NCBI RefSeq assembly: GCF_003814875.1
Contig: NZ_RKQF01000001.1
Span: 7,068,001 to 7,132,000, forward strand
Reading direction: 5' to 3'
DNA from: Streptomyces sp. Ag109_O5-1
Lineage (GTDB): Bacteria; Actinomycetota; Actinomycetes; Streptomycetales; Streptomycetaceae
Length of the DNA stretch: 64,000 nucleotides
The notes beneath the pieces are model-generated. The model saw only the letters and a list, made by a program, of their open reading frames with translations, searched no databases and was not told the origin of the DNA. Positions 44,610 through 54,325 of this stretch are shown in pieces. Position 1 is the stretch's first letter. Each line of letters opens with the position of its first letter. Position numbers and translations under genes: made by a program.

Positions 44610-46220
44610 TCAGTGCCCCCGCCGTTCCGCCCCCGCCAGGATCCACCCTTCCACCGCTTCGTACTGCCGCCGCTGTTCGGCGGCCCCGCGCCGGCCGGAG
44701 ACCACCGTCCCCAGCCACCCCAGGAAGAAACCGGCGGGGATGGAGACGATGCCGGTGGTGGTGAAGGGGAACCAGTTGAAGTCGGCGTGCGGGAAGACGG
44801 CACCCGGCGATCCGGAGACCAGGTTCGTGCCCGGCATCAGGAGCAGCACGGTGAGGGTGCCGCCGAGGAGCGTGCACATCAGGCCGGTGCGGGTGTAGCG
44901 GCGCCAGAAGAGGCCGTAGACCAGGGCGGGAGCGAGGGCGGAGGCGCCGAGGCAGAAGGAGAGGGTGACCAGGGGCTGCAGGTTATGGTGCTGGACGAGG
45001 ACCGCCAGGAGGATCGTGGGCACTCCGGTGGCGAGCGCGCAGACGCGGGCCAGGTTCATCTCGCGGCGGGCCGGCATCTCCTGGACGCGGGTCGCGAAGA
45101 CGTCGTGGGCGAGGGAGTTGGCGCAGGCGAGGATCATGCCGGCGACGGAGGCGAGCAGGGTCAGGAAGATCGCCGTGGTGACGGTGGTGAAGAGCAGGGT
45201 CTCCGCCGTCGACACGTCGGTCCCGAACGCCGCGCGGGAGCCCAGCAGATACGCGGTGTTGCCCTGCGGGTCGGCGGCGCTGATGGCGGCACGGCCGATC
45301 AGGGCGGTGGCGCCGAACCCGATGATGCCGATGATCAGCACGAACAGGGCCACCCCCGACACCGCCCAGGACATCGAGCGCCGGACCTGGCGGGCGCTGG
45401 AGGCCGTGTACATGCGCATGGTGATGTGCGGGAGGCAGGCGCCGCCGAGGACGATGGTCAGCTCCGAACTGATCATGTCCAGCCGGGGGGCGGGTCCGCC
45501 GCGGAATTCGAGGCCGGAGTGCAGGTAGGCGGTGCCGGCACCGCTGCCCTTGGCGGCCGCGGCGAGCAGGGCACCGGGGTCCCAGTCGAAGCGGTGCAGG
45601 ATCAGCAGGGCGACGACGATGCCGGAGCCGAGCAGCGTCACGATCTTCAGGATCTGGATGAGCGCGGTGCCCTTCATACCGCCGATGGCCGCGTAGCTGA
45701 TCATCAGGGCGCCGAGGCCGATGACACAGCCGGTCTGCACGGACTCGTCGGAGAAACCGAGGATGAAGGCCATCAGCTGGCCGGCGCCGGCCAGCTGGAC
45801 GAGCATCAGGGGCAGCAGGGCGGCGATGGTGACCGCGCAGGCCGCGATCCGTACGCTCCGGCCGGGCATCCGGCGGGCCAGCGCGTCGCCCATGGTGAAC
45901 CGGCCCGCGTTGCGCAGCGGTTCGGCCAGCAGGAACATCAGCAGCATCAGCGACAGGGCGGTGCTGAGGGCGAGGACGACGCCGTCGTAGCCGCACAGGG
46001 CGATCACCCCGCCGGTGCCGAGGACGGTGGCCGCGGAGATGTAGTCGCCGGCGATGGCCAGGCCGTTGCGCAGCGGCGAGAGGGAGCCGTAACCGGTGTA
46101 GAACTCGTCGAGGTCGTCGCGGTCCGGGCCGGTCATCACGCACAGCAGGAGGGTGAGCGTGGCGACGACGGTGAAGGCGACCAGGGACATGTACTGGGCC
46201 GAACCGCTGAAGCCGGTCAC
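44610..46220 (-). CDS. Sodium:solute symporter, acetate/monocarboxylate (ActP-like) type
   Basis: The 536-residue integral-membrane protein has about 13 hydrophobic segments. ActP/MctC-like landmarks are NGLAIAGDYISAATVLG near residue 52, LAEPLRNAGRFTMGDALARR near 98 and LGGACLPHITMRMYTASSAR near 265. Together with its DUF485 partner this suggests short-chain carboxylate uptake. GTG 46220 overlaps the DUF485 stop by 4 nt; upstream open frame covers the DUF485 gene and is not used. Confidence 0.92.
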   Translation of the reverse strand: MTGFSGSAQYMSLVAFTVVATLTLLLCVMTGPDRDDLDEFYTGYGSLSPLRNGLAIAGDYISAATVLGTGGVIALCGYDGVVLALSTALSLMLLMFLLAEPLRNAGRFTMGDALARRMPGRSVRIAACAVTIAALLPLMLVQLAGAGQLMAFILGFSDESVQTGCVIGLGALMISYAAIGGMKGTALIQILKIVTLLGSGIVVALLILHRFDWDPGALLAAAAKGSGAGTAYLHSGLEFRGGPAPRLDMISSELTIVLGGACLPHITMRMYTASSARQVRRSMSWAVSGVALFVLIIGIIGFGATALIGRAAISAADPQGNTAYLLGSRAAFGTDVSTAETLLFTTVTTAIFLTLLASVAGMILACANSLAHDVFATRVQEMPARREMNLARVCALATGVPTILLAVLVQHHNLQPLVTLSFCLGASALAPALVYGLFWRRYTRTGLMCTLLGGTLTVLLLMPGTNLVSGSPGAVFPHADFNWFPFTTTGIVSIPAGFFLGWLGTVVSGRRGAAEQRRQYEAVEGWILAGAERRGH

Positions 46221-46627
46221 CGTACGGCCCCTCGCCTGGCGTCCAGTTCGGCGGTTCTGCGGATGCGGTCCGCGAGCGGGTCGACATGGCGGCGCGCGGT
46301 GTGCTCGTACAGCGCGATCGCCAGCCAGGTGACGGGGAGTTGGAGGAGCGCGAGGAGCAGGCCGGCGGGGATGCCGTCGGCGACCGTGCTGGTCATCATG
46401 TGCGGGGCGAACGCCGACAGCACCAGGAACAGCGTGAAGTAGCCGAGCGCGGTGAGTGCCGCGGTGCGCCGCTGCAGCCGGTAGGCGCCGCGCAGTACCC
46501 GGAGGTCGCTGTGGTGCCCGACCGGCTCCCGGTGCGGCACATGCCGGGGCCGCGGCGGCTCCGGGGGCAACGGCTGCCAGGGATAGGTCAGTTGCGAAGG
46601 CTCGCGTGGGGAAGGGTCGTAGGACAT
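46217..46627 (-). CDS. DUF485-type small membrane protein, symporter partner
   Basis: The 136-residue protein has a Pro-rich N-terminus (1-45), then two membrane helices (TALGYFTLFLVLSAFAPHMM and GLLLALLQLPVTWLAIALYE) in the DUF485 pattern, ending with a charged tail. It is coupled by a GTGA overlap to the downstream symporter gene, the usual yjcH-actP arrangement. ATG 46627 has an AAGGAG SD with 8-nt spacing. Confidence 0.88.
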   Translation of the reverse strand: MSYDPSPREPSQLTYPWQPLPPEPPRPRHVPHREPVGHHSDLRVLRGAYRLQRRTAALTALGYFTLFLVLSAFAPHMMTSTVADGIPAGLLLALLQLPVTWLAIALYEHTARRHVDPLADRIRRTAELDARRGAVR

Positions 46628-46959
46628 CCCGGTGCTCCTTGCATGGCTCGGGTCCGTGGCGGCGGACCGCAGGGAGAGGAGGGAACGGGGGACGCACGTT
46701 ACTCGCAGGTATACGGGGCGCGCGGCTTTTTCCTTCAACTGGCCGGTCGGTATGCGCTTACTGTGCGGCGGCGGTCTGACCTCGGGTGTTACCCGCGTTA
46801 ACCCGGATTTTTTCGTGTGCGTACTCCGCGCCGGCCCCGGTGGAACTCCCGCCCGGCGTCGGCCCCTACAACTGTTCGGCGGCGGGCGGAGTCTGATGAG
46901 CGGGGCGCGTCTTGCCCCGCAGTTCGTCCATCCGTCACCGAGACTTCATATGGGGACAC

Positions 46960-48141
46960 ATGTTCCAGACCTCTCCCGGACCTCGCTTCCTCGGGCGAAC
47001 CGCCGGCATGATCGGTGCCCTCGCCCTGGTCGCGCTGGGTGCCACGCCCGCCGCGGCCGACGGACCGGCCCCCGGGGTGGTCCTGGGCAGGCTCGCCCCG
47101 GTCGACGGGGCCGAGCCGGGGAGTTCCTTCCAGGTGCCGGCCCAATTCACCAACACGGGCGCGGAGGCGCTCGGCAAGGTCTGGCTGTCGTACACCCTCA
47201 CCCGCGGACTGAGCCTCACGGAACTGCCCTCCAACTGCTCCTCCCTCGAGATCCCGACAATGGACGAGATCCCCAACAAGACCGAGGCGGTCTGTGAGTT
47301 CGACCAGACCGTGAAGCCGGGCGTCGTCTACGCGCCCGAGAAGCAGCTGACCTTCGACGTGCTCGACTACGCGTTGTACGACGACGTCACGGTGGGGATC
47401 GACACCTCGGGGTTCCCCTATCCCGGGGACAACTTCTCGCATCCGGAGCCGGGATCCGGGCCCGCGATCAGACTCGTCGAGCAGCCCGACGCCACGCCGG
47501 CGGCCCCCGGCAGCGCGAAGCGCCCGTCCGTGGACGTGGCCGATGTGCCGGTCACCGCCGCGAACACGGCCGACTTCCAGGTGACGGGAGCGCGGCTGGA
47601 GGGCGCAGTCGGGGACACCGTCCCCCTGAAAGTGAAGATCACCAACGCCGGGCCGGCCTGGGTGTACCGGAGGGACCGTGCGACGGCGGCACGGGTACTG
47701 ATCAAAATGCCCGCCGGTACGACGGTGGCCAAGAGCGACAACTACTGCATCAAGGCGGGCTCCGGGACCTACACCTGCTCCAGCGGGTACGCCTGGGTCC
47801 CCGAAACCTACAAGCAGACCTTCACCTTCGAGCTGAAGATCGACAAGGCCGTGTCCGGGGCCGAGGGATCGATCGAACTCACCGGCCGCTCCCGGCCGTT
47901 CGACACCCACGCGGAGAACGACAAGGCCGGCATCCGGCTCGACGTCACCGGCGGCGACGGGGCGTCCGGCGGCGGCGCGAGCCCGACGCCGTCCACCGGG
48001 GCCTCCGGCACGTCCGGCGGCGACGGTCTGGCGAACACCGGTTCCGGTACGGCCCTCCCGCTCGCGGGCGCCGCCGCGGCCGCCGTCGCCCTCGGCGCGG
48101 GCGCACTCCTGGCGGCCCGCCGACGTGCGAACGGGCGGTAG
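46960..48141 (+). CDS. LAxTG sortase-anchored cell-surface protein
   Basis: The 393-residue exported protein has a signal peptide (MIGALALVALGATPAAADGP, cleavage near residue 33), two immunoglobulin-like or DUF11-like beta domains with cysteines, a Gly/Ser/Thr/Pro-rich spacer and a C-terminal sorting signal: LANTG, hydrophobic helix, RRRANGR. LAxTG is the motif of Streptomyces class E sortases. ATG 46960 has GGGGA just upstream. The 332-bp gap before it has two A+T-richer patches near 46697 and 46790 but no gene I can support. Confidence 0.9.
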   Translation: MFQTSPGPRFLGRTAGMIGALALVALGATPAAADGPAPGVVLGRLAPVDGAEPGSSFQVPAQFTNTGAEALGKVWLSYTLTRGLSLTELPSNCSSLEIPTMDEIPNKTEAVCEFDQTVKPGVVYAPEKQLTFDVLDYALYDDVTVGIDTSGFPYPGDNFSHPEPGSGPAIRLVEQPDATPAAPGSAKRPSVDVADVPVTAANTADFQVTGARLEGAVGDTVPLKVKITNAGPAWVYRRDRATAARVLIKMPAGTTVAKSDNYCIKAGSGTYTCSSGYAWVPETYKQTFTFELKIDKAVSGAEGSIELTGRSRPFDTHAENDKAGIRLDVTGGDGASGGGASPTPSTGASGTSGGDGLANTGSGTALPLAGAAAAAVALGAGALLAARRRANGR

Positions 48142-48212
48142 GCACGCGAACAACGGTCAGTCGGGCGGGCCTTCTGGACGGCGACGATCACCCGCGGGGA
48201 GGCGCCCGCTTC

Positions 48213-49727
48213 TCACCGCTCCGTCAGGACCGGAAAGCGCCGGGGCGCCAGCACCAGCAGCACCACGAAGGCCAGCGCCGCCGCGCCCGCCGCTCCCAGG
48301 TACACCGCGTGCACCGCGTCCGCGATGGCCCGCCGGGTCGCCTCGGGCGCGGTCCCGGCGGCCAGGGCGCGGGTGACGGAGTCCAGGTCGCCGGCTCCGC
48401 CCAGGCGCGCGGACAGCACGCCGTTGGCCACCGCCCCGAAGGCTGCTGCGCCGATCGTCTGCCCGGTCTGCCGGCAGAAGAGGACGGACGCCGTCGTGGT
48501 GCCGCGCTCCGCCCAGCCGACGGTGGACTGGACGCCCACGATCAGCGGGAGCTGGAAGAGCCCCAGGGCGGCGCCCAGCAGGGTCATCAGCAGCGTCGGC
48601 TGCCAGGCCGATCCGGGATACGGCAGGAACGGGAAGGCGAGCAGGATCAGCGCCGCCGCCCCGATCCCCAGCATCGCCGTGTTGCGGAAGCCGATCCGCC
48701 GGTACACGTGCTGGCTCAGCGCCGCCGCCACCGGCCAGGTCAACGTCCAGACGGACAGCACGAATCCGGCGGCCACCGGGGCGAGGCCCAGGACCGACTG
48801 GGCGTAGGTGGGCAGGAAGACCGTGGGGGCGACCATGAGGAGTCCGAGCGCGCCCGACGCCAGATTCACCGCGGCGATGGTCCTGCGCCGCCACACCCAC
48901 CCCGGGATGATCGGCTCCGCCGCCCGGCGCTCGATCCACACCACGAGCGCCACCAGCGCCAGCCCGGCGGCGAACAGAGCGCAAGACGGCGCGGACCACC
49001 AGGCCCACGCCACCCCGCCCTGCACGAGCGCCGTCAGCAGTGCACCCCCGCACGCGAAGACCGCCAGTGCGCCCATCCAGTCCACCCGCGGAGGCGTGCG
49101 CGGCGCGCGCTCCGGCTCGTGAAGGTGGCGCACTATCAGCCAGAGCGCCGCCGTGCCGATCGGCAGGTTGACGAGGAAGATCCACCGCCAGTCCGCGTAC
49201 GCGGCCAGCACCCCGCCGATCCCCGGCCCGGCCACCGCCGACACCGCCCACACCGTCGACAGCTTGGACTGGATCTTCGGGCGTTCCTCAAGGGGGTACA
49301 GGTCGGCCGCGAGGGTCTGCACGGTGCCCTGCAGCGCGCCCCCGCCGAGGCCCTGCACGATCCGGAACGCGATCAGCGCGCCCATGTTCCAGGCCAGCGC
49401 GCACAGCAGCGAGCCCAGCAGGAACAGCGCGGCACCCACGACCAGCACCGGCTTGCGGCCGAAGGTGTCGGAGAGCTTGCCGTACACCGGGAGGGTCACG
49501 GTGACGGCCAGCAGATAGCCGGAGAAGAGCCAGGAGAAGACGGAGAAGCCATCGAGGTCGCCGACGATCTGGGGGACGGCGGTGGAGACGATGGTGGAGT
49601 CGAGCGCGGCCAGCGCCATCGAGAGCATCAGGGCGGCCACCACGGCTCCCCGCCGGCCCGTCCCGGTGTCCCGCCCGGCCGCGCGTATCGCGGGTGTCGT
49701 ACTCCCCACGCCGGATCCCCTCCCCAT
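48213..49727 (-). CDS. MFS drug-exporter-type transporter (EmrB/QacA, 14 helices)
   Basis: This 504-residue major facilitator protein is predicted to have 14 membrane helices. Motifs are LDSTIVSTAVPQIVGDL in helix 1 (motif D1), GKLSDTFGRKPVLV in the first cytoplasmic loop (motif A) and AVAGPGIGGVLA in helix 5 (motif C, typical of antiporters). Probable proton-driven efflux; substrate unknown. ATG 49727 has GGGGAA just upstream; ATG 49742 is an alternative. No regulator adjoins it. Confidence 0.9.
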   Translation of the reverse strand: MGRGSGVGSTTPAIRAAGRDTGTGRRGAVVAALMLSMALAALDSTIVSTAVPQIVGDLDGFSVFSWLFSGYLLAVTVTLPVYGKLSDTFGRKPVLVVGAALFLLGSLLCALAWNMGALIAFRIVQGLGGGALQGTVQTLAADLYPLEERPKIQSKLSTVWAVSAVAGPGIGGVLAAYADWRWIFLVNLPIGTAALWLIVRHLHEPERAPRTPPRVDWMGALAVFACGGALLTALVQGGVAWAWWSAPSCALFAAGLALVALVVWIERRAAEPIIPGWVWRRRTIAAVNLASGALGLLMVAPTVFLPTYAQSVLGLAPVAAGFVLSVWTLTWPVAAALSQHVYRRIGFRNTAMLGIGAAALILLAFPFLPYPGSAWQPTLLMTLLGAALGLFQLPLIVGVQSTVGWAERGTTTASVLFCRQTGQTIGAAAFGAVANGVLSARLGGAGDLDSVTRALAAGTAPEATRRAIADAVHAVYLGAAGAAALAFVVLLVLAPRRFPVLTER

Positions 49728-49745
49728 GCGTTCCCCATGCATCTA

Positions 49746-49759
49746 TGTCGCGTACGACA
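49746..49759. promoter_or_regulatory. Inverted repeat TGTCG-N4-CGACA upstream of the MFS gene
   Basis: It lies 18 bp before the transporter start in the 428-bp divergent gap with the ABC operon. The gap also holds the palindrome CCCCTAGGGG (49888-49897) with a second CCCCTAG at 49856-49862. No gene is evident in the gap. Confidence 0.35.
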
Positions 49760-50155
49760 GCTTCCCATCCGCCCCCACCTGGCGGGAGTACGCGTCCGCT
49801 TGCGTCTCACGCCACGGGAGGGTGGAGGCTGACCGGGCCGGCGGGTGGAGTCCGACCCCTAGACGGTCTCCACCCGCCGGTGGACTTCCCCTAGGGGGTT
49901 CTCCGTATCAGGGCCCGGGGAGGGTTCGTACCGCCGGAGGAGGAGACGGCACCCCGGTCGTCCTTAACCTGGTTTTACGCCGCCGGGGGGCGGTTGACCG
50001 AACCGGCGGGGGTGGGGTTTTCCCCCGGGCAAGACGGGGCTTCGCACCAGCGCGGGACACCCCCGCCCACCGCCAGACTCATCGTCGTACCGAACGCTGC
50101 ACAGCACGACGCAGCACAGCGCTGCTCGTTCGCTGACCGACTTAGGAGACATACC

Positions 50156-50944
50156 GTGACATCGGCTGTGACCATTCCCAGGCACGGGGGTACTGGAGGG
50201 CGTACGGCCGTTGCCGCGCGGGCGCGGCAGGTCGTCAAGGCGTACGGGGCCGGAGAGACCCGTGTCGTCGCCCTCGACCACGTCGACGTGGACATCGCGC
50301 GGGGCCAGTTCACCGCGATCATGGGCCCCTCGGGGTCCGGCAAGTCCACCCTGATGCACTGCCTCGCCGGGCTCGACACCGTGACGAGCGGTCAGATCTA
50401 CCTGGACGAGACCGAGATCACCGGCCTGAAGGACAAGAAGCTCACCAAGCTGCGCCGGGACCGGATCGGGTTCATCTTCCAGGCGTTCAACCTGCTGCCG
50501 ACGCTGAACGCGCTGGAGAACATCACGCTCCCCATGGACATCGCCGGGCGCAAGCCCGACAAGGAGTGGCTGGAGCGCGTGGTCACCACCGTGGGGCTCG
50601 CGGACCGGCTCAAGCACCGTCCCACGCAGCTCTCGGGCGGTCAGCAGCAGCGCGTGGCCGTGGCGCGCGCCCTCGCCGCGCGCCCCGAGATCATCTTCGG
50701 TGACGAGCCGACCGGAAACCTCGACTCCCGCGCGGGCGCGGAGGTCCTCGGCTTCCTGCGCCGCTCCGTCGACGAGCTGGGCCAGACCATCGTGATGGTC
50801 ACCCACGACCCGGTGGCCGCCTCGTACGCGGACCGGGTGCTGTACCTCGCCGACGGCCGGATCGTCGACGAGATGTTCAAGCCGACCGCGGACGCCGTCC
50901 TGGACCGCATGAAGGACTTCGACGCGCGGGGGCGTACGTCATGA
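50156..50944 (+). CDS. ABC transporter ATP-binding protein, MacB/LolD type
   Basis: The 262-residue ATPase has Walker A MGPSGSGKSTL near residue 59, the MacB-type FQAFNLLPTLNALEN near 107, signature LSGGQQQRVAVARAL near 159 and Walker B IIFGDEPTGNLD near 180. It partners with the downstream FtsX-type permease, overlapping its start by 4 nt (ATGA). MacB-type pairs move lipoproteins or peptides or transmit force by mechanotransmission; substrate unknown. GTG 50156 has an AGGAG SD with 8-nt spacing. Confidence 0.94.
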   Translation: MTSAVTIPRHGGTGGRTAVAARARQVVKAYGAGETRVVALDHVDVDIARGQFTAIMGPSGSGKSTLMHCLAGLDTVTSGQIYLDETEITGLKDKKLTKLRRDRIGFIFQAFNLLPTLNALENITLPMDIAGRKPDKEWLERVVTTVGLADRLKHRPTQLSGGQQQRVAVARALAARPEIIFGDEPTGNLDSRAGAEVLGFLRRSVDELGQTIVMVTHDPVAASYADRVLYLADGRIVDEMFKPTADAVLDRMKDFDARGRTS

Positions 50945-53523
50945 CCGTCATGAGGACCTCCCTGCGCAACTTCTTCGCGCACAAGGGACGCATGGCCCTG
51001 TCAGCGGTCGCCGTGCTGCTGTCGGTGGCGTTCGTCTGCGGCACGCTGGTGTTCACCGACACGATGAACACGACGTTCGACAAGCTGTTCGCGGCGACCT
51101 CGTCCGATGTACAGGTCAGCGCCAAGGGCGCCTCCGACACGGGTGAGACGACCTCCGACACCGGCAAGCCGCCGGTGATGCCCGCCTCGGTGCTGGGCAA
51201 GATCCGGCACGCCCAGGGTGTCAAGGCGGCGGAGGGGACGGTGTTCTCCACCAAGGCCACCGTCGTCGACGCCGCCAAGGACGACCTCTCGCCCAGCAGC
51301 GGCGCGCCGACCATCGTCGGCGGCTGGAACGGCAACGACGCCCGCACCATGAAGATCACCTCCGGTACGGCGCCCAGGGCCCCCGGCCAGATCATGGTCG
51401 ACGCCGACACCGCCGACAAGCACCACCTGAAGCTCGGTGACGAGATCGGTGTGATCACCACGGTCGGCACGCACACCGCGCGCATCTCCGGCATCGCCAC
51501 CTTCACCGTCACCAACCCCGGCGCGGCGATCTTCTACCTCGACACCCGCACCGCGCAGCGGACGCTCGTCGGCCGGACCGGCGTCTACACCAACGTCAAC
51601 GTCACGGCGGCCAAGGGCGTGACCGACGACGGGCTGAAGAAGAACGTCATGGCCGAACTCGGCGGCGGCTACAAGGTGCAGACCGCCAAGGAGGTCGCCG
51701 ATGCCAACCAGAAGCAGGTCGAGAGCTTCCTGAACGTCATGAAGTACGCGATGCTCGGCTTCGCCGGGATCGCGTTCCTCGTCGGCATCTTCCTGATCAT
51801 CAATACCTTCTCCATGCTGGTCGCCCAGCGCACCCGGGAGATCGGCCTGATGCGGGCCATCGGCTCCTCCCGCAAGCAGGTCAACCGCTCGGTGCTGGCC
51901 GAGGCGCTGCTGCTGGGCGTGGTCGGGTCCGTGCTCGGCGTCGGCGCGGGCGTCGGTATCGCGGTCGGCCTGATGAAGCTCATGGGCAACATGGGCATGC
52001 ATCTGTCGACGGACGATCTGACGGTCGCCTGGACGACTCCGGTGATCGGTCTGCTCCTCGGTGTCGTGGTCACCGTCCTGGCCGCCTACCTGCCCGCCCG
52101 GCGTGCCGGCAAGGTCTCCCCGATGGCCGCGCTGCGCGACGCGGGCGCCCCGTCCGACGCCAGGTCCGGGTGGATACGGGCCCTGGTCGGCGCCGTCCTC
52201 ACCGCCGCCGGTGGCATGGGCCTGTACGCCGCCGCCACCGCCGACAAGGCCAAGGACGGCTCCTCGTGGCTGGGCCTGGGCATCGTGCTCACCCTGATCG
52301 GTTTCGTCGTCATCGGCCCCCTGCTGGCCGGCGGCCTGGTGCGGGTGCTCAGTGCCGTACTGCTGCGGGTCTTCGGCCCCGTCGGACGGATGGCCGAACG
52401 CAACGCCCTGCGCAACCCGCGCCGCACCGGCGCCACCGGCGCGGCCCTGATGATCGGCCTCGCGCTGGTCGCCTGTCTGTCGGTGGTCGGCTCCTCCATG
52501 GTGGCGTCCGCCACCGACCAACTCGACAAGACCGTGGGTACGGACTTCATCATCCAGAGCGACAAGGACCAAGTGCTCATCACCCCGCAGGCGGTGCAGG
52601 TCATCAAGGCCACGCCCGGTCTGGCGCGGATCACCGAGTACAAGACGACCGTCGCCGACTACACGACCCCCGACGGCCAGACGCTCAAGGACACCGACAT
52701 CACCGCGGCCGACCCCTCCTACGCGAGCGATCTGCGCAAGAAGACCGTGGCCGGCGACCTCAAGGACGCCTACCTGCCCGACTCGATGTCCGTCCACGAG
52801 AAGTTCGCGAAGGCCCACGGCATCCATCTCGGCTCGAAGGTCACGGTCGCCTTCAAGAACGGCTCCACCGCCCACCTGACGGTCCGCGCGATCACCAGCA
52901 GCGACGACGTGATCGACCAGGGTGCCAAGTACACCTCCATCGCCACGCTCGACAAGTACGTGCCGGCCGACAAGAGGCCGCTCGACCGGCTGGTCTTCGC
53001 CACCGCCGAGGACGGGCAGCAGGCCGCCGCGTACAAGGCGCTGAAGTCGGCCCTGCACGAGTACCCGCAGTACAAGGTCCGCGACCAGACCGACTACAAG
53101 AAGGCGCTCAAGGACCAGATCGGCCAGCTGCTGAACATGATCTACGGCCTGCTGGCACTGGCGATCATCGTGGCGGTCCTGGGCGTGGTGAACACCCTGG
53201 CCCTGTCGGTGGTGGAGCGGACCCGGGAGATCGGCCTGATGCGGGCCATCGGTCTCTCCCGCCGCCAGCTGCGCCGTATGATCCGCCTGGAGTCGGTGGT
53301 CATCGCTCTCTTCGGTGCCCTGCTCGGCCTCGGCCTCGGCATGGGCTGGGGAGCCACCGCCCAGAAGCTGCTCGCCCTGGAGGGACTGAAGGTCCTGGAC
53401 ATCCCCTGGCCGACCATCGTCACGGTCTTCGTCGGCTCGGCCTTCGTGGGACTGTTCGCGGCGCTCATCCCGGCGTTCCGGGCGGGCAGGATGAACGTTC
53501 TGAACGCGATCGCGACGGACTAG
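50941..53523 (+). CDS. ABC transporter permease with two FtsX domains
   Basis: The 860-residue protein has an N-terminal helix (about 17-40), an extracytoplasmic MacB-PCD-like domain, a first FtsX block of helices (about 260-400) with AQRTREIGLMRAIGSSRKQV, two central helices, a second extracytoplasmic domain and a second FtsX block (about 730-850) with the near-copy ERTREIGLMRAIGLSRRQL. The two halves are clearly duplicated. It is the sole permease of the pair. Confidence 0.93.
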   Translation: MTVMRTSLRNFFAHKGRMALSAVAVLLSVAFVCGTLVFTDTMNTTFDKLFAATSSDVQVSAKGASDTGETTSDTGKPPVMPASVLGKIRHAQGVKAAEGTVFSTKATVVDAAKDDLSPSSGAPTIVGGWNGNDARTMKITSGTAPRAPGQIMVDADTADKHHLKLGDEIGVITTVGTHTARISGIATFTVTNPGAAIFYLDTRTAQRTLVGRTGVYTNVNVTAAKGVTDDGLKKNVMAELGGGYKVQTAKEVADANQKQVESFLNVMKYAMLGFAGIAFLVGIFLIINTFSMLVAQRTREIGLMRAIGSSRKQVNRSVLAEALLLGVVGSVLGVGAGVGIAVGLMKLMGNMGMHLSTDDLTVAWTTPVIGLLLGVVVTVLAAYLPARRAGKVSPMAALRDAGAPSDARSGWIRALVGAVLTAAGGMGLYAAATADKAKDGSSWLGLGIVLTLIGFVVIGPLLAGGLVRVLSAVLLRVFGPVGRMAERNALRNPRRTGATGAALMIGLALVACLSVVGSSMVASATDQLDKTVGTDFIIQSDKDQVLITPQAVQVIKATPGLARITEYKTTVADYTTPDGQTLKDTDITAADPSYASDLRKKTVAGDLKDAYLPDSMSVHEKFAKAHGIHLGSKVTVAFKNGSTAHLTVRAITSSDDVIDQGAKYTSIATLDKYVPADKRPLDRLVFATAEDGQQAAAYKALKSALHEYPQYKVRDQTDYKKALKDQIGQLLNMIYGLLALAIIVAVLGVVNTLALSVVERTREIGLMRAIGLSRRQLRRMIRLESVVIALFGALLGLGLGMGWGATAQKLLALEGLKVLDIPWPTIVTVFVGSAFVGLFAALIPAFRAGRMNVLNAIATD

Positions 53524-53542
53524 GCAAGCACGCCGAGACGAT

Positions 53543-53585
53543 CGGACGGCGGGGCGCTGAGATCGACTGCGCGCCCCGCCGTCCG
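53543..53585. terminator. Strong bidirectional terminator
   Basis: CGGACGGCGGGGCGC (53543-53557) and its exact complement (53571-53585) form a 15-bp stem with a 13-nt loop between the permease and the convergent phospholipase gene. Confidence 0.9.
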
Positions 53586-53656
53586 TGTGCCTGCCCCTGG
53601 TCAAAGCGGTGTTCCGGGCTCCGGACACGCCCTCGGTGACGGGCAGAGCCCGGCGG

Positions 53657-54214
53657 TCAGCCGGCGGCGCGCACCGCGTTGTAGTACTTCTTGGCGGCCT
53701 TGTAGCAGGCGTCCTTCAGCTTCTTGCGCTGCGCGGCCGGGTACGGGTCGTCCCAGAAACGCTGGCCGCAGACCCGGTTCAGGTCGCCAAGGAGGGCCTT
53801 GTCGACGCGCAGCTTGTGATCCCGTTTGAACGCGGCGTTGCCTACGAGGTTCTTGTAGTTGCGATAGCCGAAGTCGTGTCGGTAGCAGCCCCATTTAAAG
53901 ACGTAGCCGCCGGGAAGTGAATCCGGAGAGTAGGTGCAGTAATCGGTGTGCCAGTTGAACTTGTACTTTTCGATCGGCTGCCGGCCGGCAGTGTGGTCAT
54001 CGAGCGCCGTGCCCCACTTGAGCTCCGAGTCCTCCGAATTGCTCGTCAGGGTCTTCAGCTTGCTGAGTTTCTGCGCCTTGGTCACAGAGGCGGTTACCGT
54101 CTGCGAAACGGCTCCGTGGGATGCCGCGGAGTCGGCAAGGGCCGGCGACGCCCCCGCGATGAGGACGAGGCCCGAAAGGGCGATGGCAGGAATTCTGGCG
54201 CGTAACTTGATCAA
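53657..54214 (-). CDS. Secreted prokaryotic phospholipase A2
   Basis: This exported enzyme hydrolyses the sn-2 ester of phospholipids. From TTG 54214 it has 185 residues: a signal peptide (IPAIALSGLVLIAGASPALA), then the mature Streptomyces-type PLA2 with CTYSPDSLPGGYVFKWGCYRHDFGYRNY, including the catalytic His-Asp pair, paired cysteines, and VDKALLGDLNRVC. TTG 54214 is chosen because AAAGGGAA lies about 8 nt upstream and it places the signal peptide at the N-terminus; an upstream ATG would bury it. Confidence 0.88.
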   Translation of the reverse strand: MIKLRARIPAIALSGLVLIAGASPALADSAASHGAVSQTVTASVTKAQKLSKLKTLTSNSEDSELKWGTALDDHTAGRQPIEKYKFNWHTDYCTYSPDSLPGGYVFKWGCYRHDFGYRNYKNLVGNAAFKRDHKLRVDKALLGDLNRVCGQRFWDDPYPAAQRKKLKDACYKAAKKYYNAVRAAG

Positions 54215-54310
54215 GGCTGAGTTCCCTTTCCGGTTGAGGTGGCGGGCAACGATGGCATGTCCGCGCCAGGGGGCAAGCGACTTTCTGACGCGTGGCGGTT
54301 CGAGAAATTC

Positions 54311-54325
54311 GGAATACGTCATTCC
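54311..54325. promoter_or_regulatory. Near-palindrome GGAATACGTCATTCC
   Basis: It matches the element at 35050-35064 at 14 of 15 positions and lies about 97 bp upstream of the phospholipase start. The 445-bp gap 54215-54659 also contains a -10 candidate TAGCCT (54491-54496) for the XRE gene and no other gene I can support. Confidence 0.45.
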
